DNA from: Microcyclospora pomicola
Taxonomy: Eukaryota; Ascomycota; Dothideomycetes; Capnodiales
Direction: 5' to 3'
DNA: 64,000 bases
Assembly (NCBI GenBank): GCA_002786065.1
Contig: NHNY01000010.1
Coordinates: forward strand, 124,001-188,000
How positions within the stretch are numbered: position 1 is the first letter of the stretch; each line of letters starts with the position of its first letter. Below the pieces are notes generated by a model. That model did not search any database and was not told the DNA's origin. It saw nothing but the letters and a program-made list of their open reading frames with translations. The position numbers were made by a program, and so were the translations under genes. Positions 60,345-64,000 of this stretch are shown here, piece after piece.

Positions 60345-61601
60345 ATGCCTAACGTGATTTTCGCAATCAATGCGGGCTCATCGTCCGTCAAGGTCTCAGT
60401 CTTCAGCTACGCGGATCAAAAGCCGAAAGAGCTTGCTGTGATCCAGATCGCTGGACTTACCGCACCTCCCGCGAAACTCACATATGACAGAGGCGATGAA
60501 CACATAAAAGATAAGGAACTCGACGACATTTCTTCGGCAGAAGAGGCATACGAGAAGATCTTAGAGCATCTTGTATCTGATAAAGGTCTTTCGGAACTGA
60601 ATTCCCCGGATGATATCGAGTTTGCTTGCCATCGCGTTGTTCATGGAGGTGACTACAACCGACCAGCCCGAATCAATCACGACACCTACCACCACCTGGA
60701 AGAGCTGTCTGATCTAGCACCCCTGCACAACGCAGGTGCTCTGACCATCGTCCGGGCGGTTCACTCGAAGTGTCCCAAAGCCATCAACGTCGCATTCTTC
60801 GACTCGGCATTTCACCAGACCCTGGCCCTTCCGGTCCGCACCTATGCCATCGACCCCAAGACCGCCGAGCGCAACAAACTCCGCAAATACGGCTTCCACG
60901 GCCTGTCTTATTCCTTCATCGCTCGTACTGTCGCTGCACATCTTTCCAAGCCATCCTCCGACCTGAACATCATCGCCCTGCATCTTGGCTCTGGCGCGTC
61001 TGCGTGCGCGATCCAGAACGGCGAGTCGTACGACACGACGATGGGTCTGACACCGCTGGCAGGCCTCCCTGGTGCCACTCGTAGCGGCGACATCGACCCG
61101 TCCCTCATCTTCCACTTCACGCACGATGCCGGCAAGCTCTCACCATCGAGTACCAAGGACATGCACATCACCGCGGCTGAGGAGATCCTCAACAAGAAGT
61201 CCGGCTGGGCCGCGCTCACGGGCACGACGGACTTTGGCCAGATCTCCGCGCGCGCGGAGGACGGCGATGAACAGTGCAAGCTTGCTTTTGACCTGTTCAT
61301 CGACCGCCTGATTGGGTATGTTGGTGCGTACTACGTGCGGCTGGGTGGTAAAGTGGATGCGCTGGTGTTCGCAGGTGGCATTGGCGAGAAGGGCGTGCAA
61401 CTGCGTGAGGCGGTGACGGCGAAGGTGCAATGTCTCGGCTTCGAGCTGGATGGCGCGAAGAACGGCAAGCTAGAGGATGCCCCGGTGGTAGACATTAGTG
61501 CGGCCGGAGCACGGCATAAGGTGCTTGTTTGCCAAACCGATGAACAAGAGGAAATGGCGCGGCAGTGTGTCCTTGAGGCAGACGAGCTAAGAAAGAACTA
61601 G
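60345..61601 (+). CDS. Acetate kinase
   Basis: Acetate kinase interconverts acetyl phosphate + ADP and acetate + ATP. In fungi it partners with xylulose-5-phosphate/fructose-6-phosphate phosphoketolase (Xfp), and some fungal enzymes are pyrophosphate-linked or favour acetate formation. This is a single exon for 418 residues, of normal length. Motifs in order: FAINAGSSSVKVSVF (phosphate 1), HRVVHGGDY (substrate Arg/His), FFDSAFHQTL (catalytic Asp region), YGFHGLSYSFI, ALHLGSGASACAIQNGES (phosphate 2), GLTPLAGLPGATRSGDIDP and FAGGIGEKG (adenosine). The acetate-site and catalytic residues look intact. No Xfp gene lies in the window. The 3' end is only about 50 bp from the TLG2 3' end, so their transcripts may overlap. 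Confidence 0.95.
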   Translation: MPNVIFAINAGSSSVKVSVFSYADQKPKELAVIQIAGLTAPPAKLTYDRGDEHIKDKELDDISSAEEAYEKILEHLVSDKGLSELNSPDDIEFACHRVVHGGDYNRPARINHDTYHHLEELSDLAPLHNAGALTIVRAVHSKCPKAINVAFFDSAFHQTLALPVRTYAIDPKTAERNKLRKYGFHGLSYSFIARTVAAHLSKPSSDLNIIALHLGSGASACAIQNGESYDTTMGLTPLAGLPGATRSGDIDPSLIFHFTHDAGKLSPSSTKDMHITAAEEILNKKSGWAALTGTTDFGQISARAEDGDEQCKLAFDLFIDRLIGYVGAYYVRLGGKVDALVFAGGIGEKGVQLREAVTAKVQCLGFELDGAKNGKLEDAPVVDISAAGARHKVLVCQTDEQEEMARQCVLEADELRKN

Positions 61602-61652
61602 GCAGCATTTTCGGAACGTACAAGGTAGGCGTTTTCTATACATATCAGAAAT

Positions 61653-62946
61653 CTAGGGTATTGTTACATGGTTGTGGATAACGCCGCTTCGCCGGCGCCG
61701 CTGCTTCCATTCGATGTGTCTGCGCGAACCAGTAGTCTCCTCGCCGGACAGAGCTTGCAAGCTACGCACCACCCTGGCCATGCGCGGCGGCGTGTCTATT
61801 TGGCTGGGCTCGTGAAGGATCGGTCCTGTTGGTGCATCAGGCGCCGCCGCCGCTGCGCGTCGCTTCGGCTTCACCATCAACAAGATGAACAACCCAGCAA
61901 CCACGATGATCAGCAACAAGATGATCTTCCGTTTCGTGCTCCTCTTTTGATAGCCCGTCGCGACCTTCAGCTCCTTGTCCGCCTCCTTGACGTGCTCCGT
62001 CGTGCGCTCGACGTTGTAATCAATGCGGTCCAACAGCGAGCCTTGGTCGATGACCATGCTGTTCAGCTCCTGGAAGATGTTCGACAGATCAATGACGCCC
62101 TGGGCGATCTTTTCAATCTCGCGTTCGCGTTGCTCGATTGCCGAGTCCATCACGCCGGTACGTCGGCGCACTTGCGCGGTCTGAAGAAGTGTGTTTTGCG
62201 CCGACGAGCGATCGGTCTCGGACTCGAACATGGCCGGATCGCTGTATGGGTTCTGCACCTGCGGACTGCTGGCAGAATCCATCGGCGATGTCATGCCACC
62301 CAGCGAGCGCAGTTTCTTCAAGTATGCGGATTGCTTTTTGCGGAAGGAGGAGCTCACATCGCCGACTTGTGTCGCGAGAGAGATCTTCAGGTTGCGTGCC
62401 ATCTTCTCGTCAGCGGAGGAGAGATGGCCGCCAGACTGATTCTGCTGCTCGCGCACCAACACGTCGATCTTGCGGATCCGGTTCTGACAAGCGACAAATC
62501 CGCGTGTGACTTCCGATGTCAAGTTCTCGATCTCGCGCTCTTCTCGTGCCTTGACGCTTTCATCATCGAAGCCTGGAAGGACGTGTTTGGCGTGCAGATG
62601 GTCGAGCTTCTTCATTTTGGCAGTGATATCCTCGAGGAAGCCGTTGATCTCGTCCTTGATGTCCAGCCATCTTGGAGGCAAAACGTCCATCTCAATGACA
62701 GCATCGCCATTGGTGTCCTGATCGAACATAAGCCCGGCGCGCTCTGAGTCGCCGTCATCGTCTTGAAAGCGAGCGCTCGTGAAGCGCGTGCGTTTCGCAG
62801 GATGGTGAGAATAGGATTGACGATAGCTTATGAAGCTGCATGGCTAGAGCATCAGCAACATGCTTCGGTAGCTCATCATCAAGGACAACTCACAGGTTCG
62901 TCCGGTCTCTCCATGCGCCTAGGGAAGCAACATTGGCACCCGACAT
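61653..62946 (-). CDS. TLG2: Tlg2, syntaxin-16-type t-SNARE
   Basis: Tlg2 is the Qa-SNARE for endosome-to-late-Golgi traffic. About 411 residues come from two exons (62894-62946, 61653-62835) joined over a 58-nt intron. The join restores the family start W-R-D-R-T-N-L-F-I-S-Y-R-Q-S-Y. The N-terminal Habc bundle (about 75-200) is followed by the SNARE motif (about 255-310, EREIEKIAQGVIDLSNIFQEL...MVIDQGSLLDRIDYNV) with the ionic-layer Gln in IDQG. A transmembrane anchor follows (RKIILLLIIVVAGLFILLMV, about 330). An unusually long lumenal tail of about 75 residues comes after the anchor (Ala/Pro-rich, then basic), which is a fungal feature of Tlg2 proteins. The next gene upstream is divergent calmodulin. 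Confidence 0.93.
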
Positions 62947-63534
62947 TTTCTGGCGCAGATTCGATGCTTGACAATTCTTGCAGTCATCATGTAACCGCTA
63001 GGCTATTGTGGTCAGGCTGTGAGGGTTCCATTCGACAGGTATCGTCTTATTGTCTTGTCGCAATAGCAATGCGAATGTCAATGTGAGGCCAGGTGGTGAG
63101 TGAGATTGCTTGTCGAAAGATGTGGTATGATCGGTACAATCAGTGCTATTGCTGTTGTCTTGACCAGCAAAGAAGACCTATATGAGAGTTCAAACTCGAT
63201 GATTGATCGTTCAAGATCTCAAAGTAGTGAGTTATGTCGCATTCTAGAGCAAGAGACCCAAGTTGGTGGGAGGTCGTTGTCATCATGTTCGCCCAGTAAC
63301 TTACAGCTTAAGAGATTTCCCACGACTTAAGCCTACTCGTTGCTGCTGTGTTGGGCGGAGCCCAGGCTGTAAGAAACACTCCACCACTACCACCAACACC
63401 ACCGCAACACCACCACCCTACTCAACCTACACTTCTACTCACAGAACTCCACTCGCCACATACCGTCGACTACACTCAGCGAACAGATCCTTCTCCAGAC
63501 TCTAGCAAACCGTCAGGCATATCCAACGCGCACA
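62947..63534. promoter_or_regulatory. Divergent promoter, TLG2 / calmodulin
   Basis: About 590 bp between start codons. The calmodulin side (about 63360-63510) is a long C/A-rich leader (CCACCACTACCACCAACACC and similar runs), typical of highly expressed fungal genes. Confidence 0.6.
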
Positions 63535-64000
63535 ATGGTATGCTCTCACGTTCGAAACCCCACAATGCGATACCCCGCCTACGGTGTTAACCAGAGTGCA
63601 CTCCTTATACACAACCAATACCACAACAACGCGAGAGAAAGGGCTGAGCCATGGAACTTGGCTAATGTTTCTCATGACTGCAGGCCGACTCACTCACCGA
63701 GGAGCAAGTTTCCGAGTTCAAGGAGGCATTCTCCCTCTTCGTATGTTGACCCCTAAGCTCCAGCCAATGTCCAGGGTTTCTAACGCTTTGTGTACAGGAC
63801 AAAGATGGCGATGGTATGACTTGCCCTTGGTCTTCGAGCCACTGACGTTTATACACGACCATACTGACCCTCACTGTCAAGGACAAATCACCACCAAGGA
63901 GCTAGGCACCGTCATGCGCTCGCTCGGCCAGAACCCCTCCGAGTCGGAGCTGCAGGACATGATCAACGAAGTTGACGCCGACAACAACGGCACCATCGAC
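63535..64000 (+). CDS. Calmodulin, 3' partial
   Basis: Calmodulin is the conserved EF-hand calcium sensor. Four exons are visible: 63535-63537 (just the ATG), 63684-63740 ([19 protein letters not shown]), 63798-63813 (DKDGD) and 63892 onward ([20 protein letters not shown]...). Introns are 146, 57 and 78 nt. The first exon consists of the start codon alone, as in other filamentous-fungal calmodulin genes. EF-hand 1 (DKDGDGQITTKE) is complete, and EF-hand 2 begins at DADNNGTID, where the window ends. About 66 of the usual 149 residues are seen. The sequence matches the fungal calmodulin consensus so closely that identity is certain. Confidence 0.97.

Overview
This window is nuclear DNA of a filamentous ascomycete (Pezizomycotina), possibly a dothideomycete, though that finer placement is a guess. 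The evidence is short spliceosomal introns (about 45-125 nt, GTRNGY donors, CTRAY branch sites), single-gene transcription units on both strands, an intron-containing tRNA-Lys, and fungal-specific families such as Chs5, filamentous-fungal Pex26, carboxy-cis,cis-muconate cyclase and a fungal-type acetate kinase. All gene models were built by reading splice sites and frames by eye. Intron boundaries are therefore predictions.

Left part (1-14.6 kb): the 3' half of midasin (ribosome assembly AAA+ ATPase), a tRNA-Lys(UUU), a small hypothetical gene whose frame holds one in-frame TAG, a gene-poor stretch, and a remarkable secreted-protein gene (10761-14602). In that gene every predicted intron is in phase 1, and a run of tiny symmetric exons each encodes one acidic D/E-D-E-G-x-E-G unit, followed by two copies of a Cys-containing domain seen in fungal cell-wall and chitinase-type proteins.

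Middle part (14.9-36.6 kb): CHS5 (exomer), a small coiled-coil protein, a G-patch protein, an MFS transporter, a small PLDc_N-type membrane protein, a large F-box-like/UBA protein, a gene-poor 2 kb stretch, a WD40 remnant of a NACHT-type receptor, a PLAC8 Cys-rich protein, and mitochondrial EF-G2 (MEF2).

Right part (36.8-64 kb): a dense housekeeping block with VPS17 (retromer), PEX26 (peroxisome), a PARN/CAF1-type deadenylase, twinfilin, muconate cyclase, IWR1, ferrochelatase, a PIP-box-bearing unknown protein, dihydroxy-acid dehydratase, two conserved unknowns (one with a retropepsin-like fold), acetate kinase, TLG2 (syntaxin-16 type) and the 5' end of calmodulin.

The genes are not an operon or an obvious biosynthetic cluster. 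They are a syntenic housekeeping block with two accessory, gene-poor pockets (about 8-10.7 kb and 29-31.6 kb). The best candidate for something undescribed is the phase-1 mini-exon array gene.
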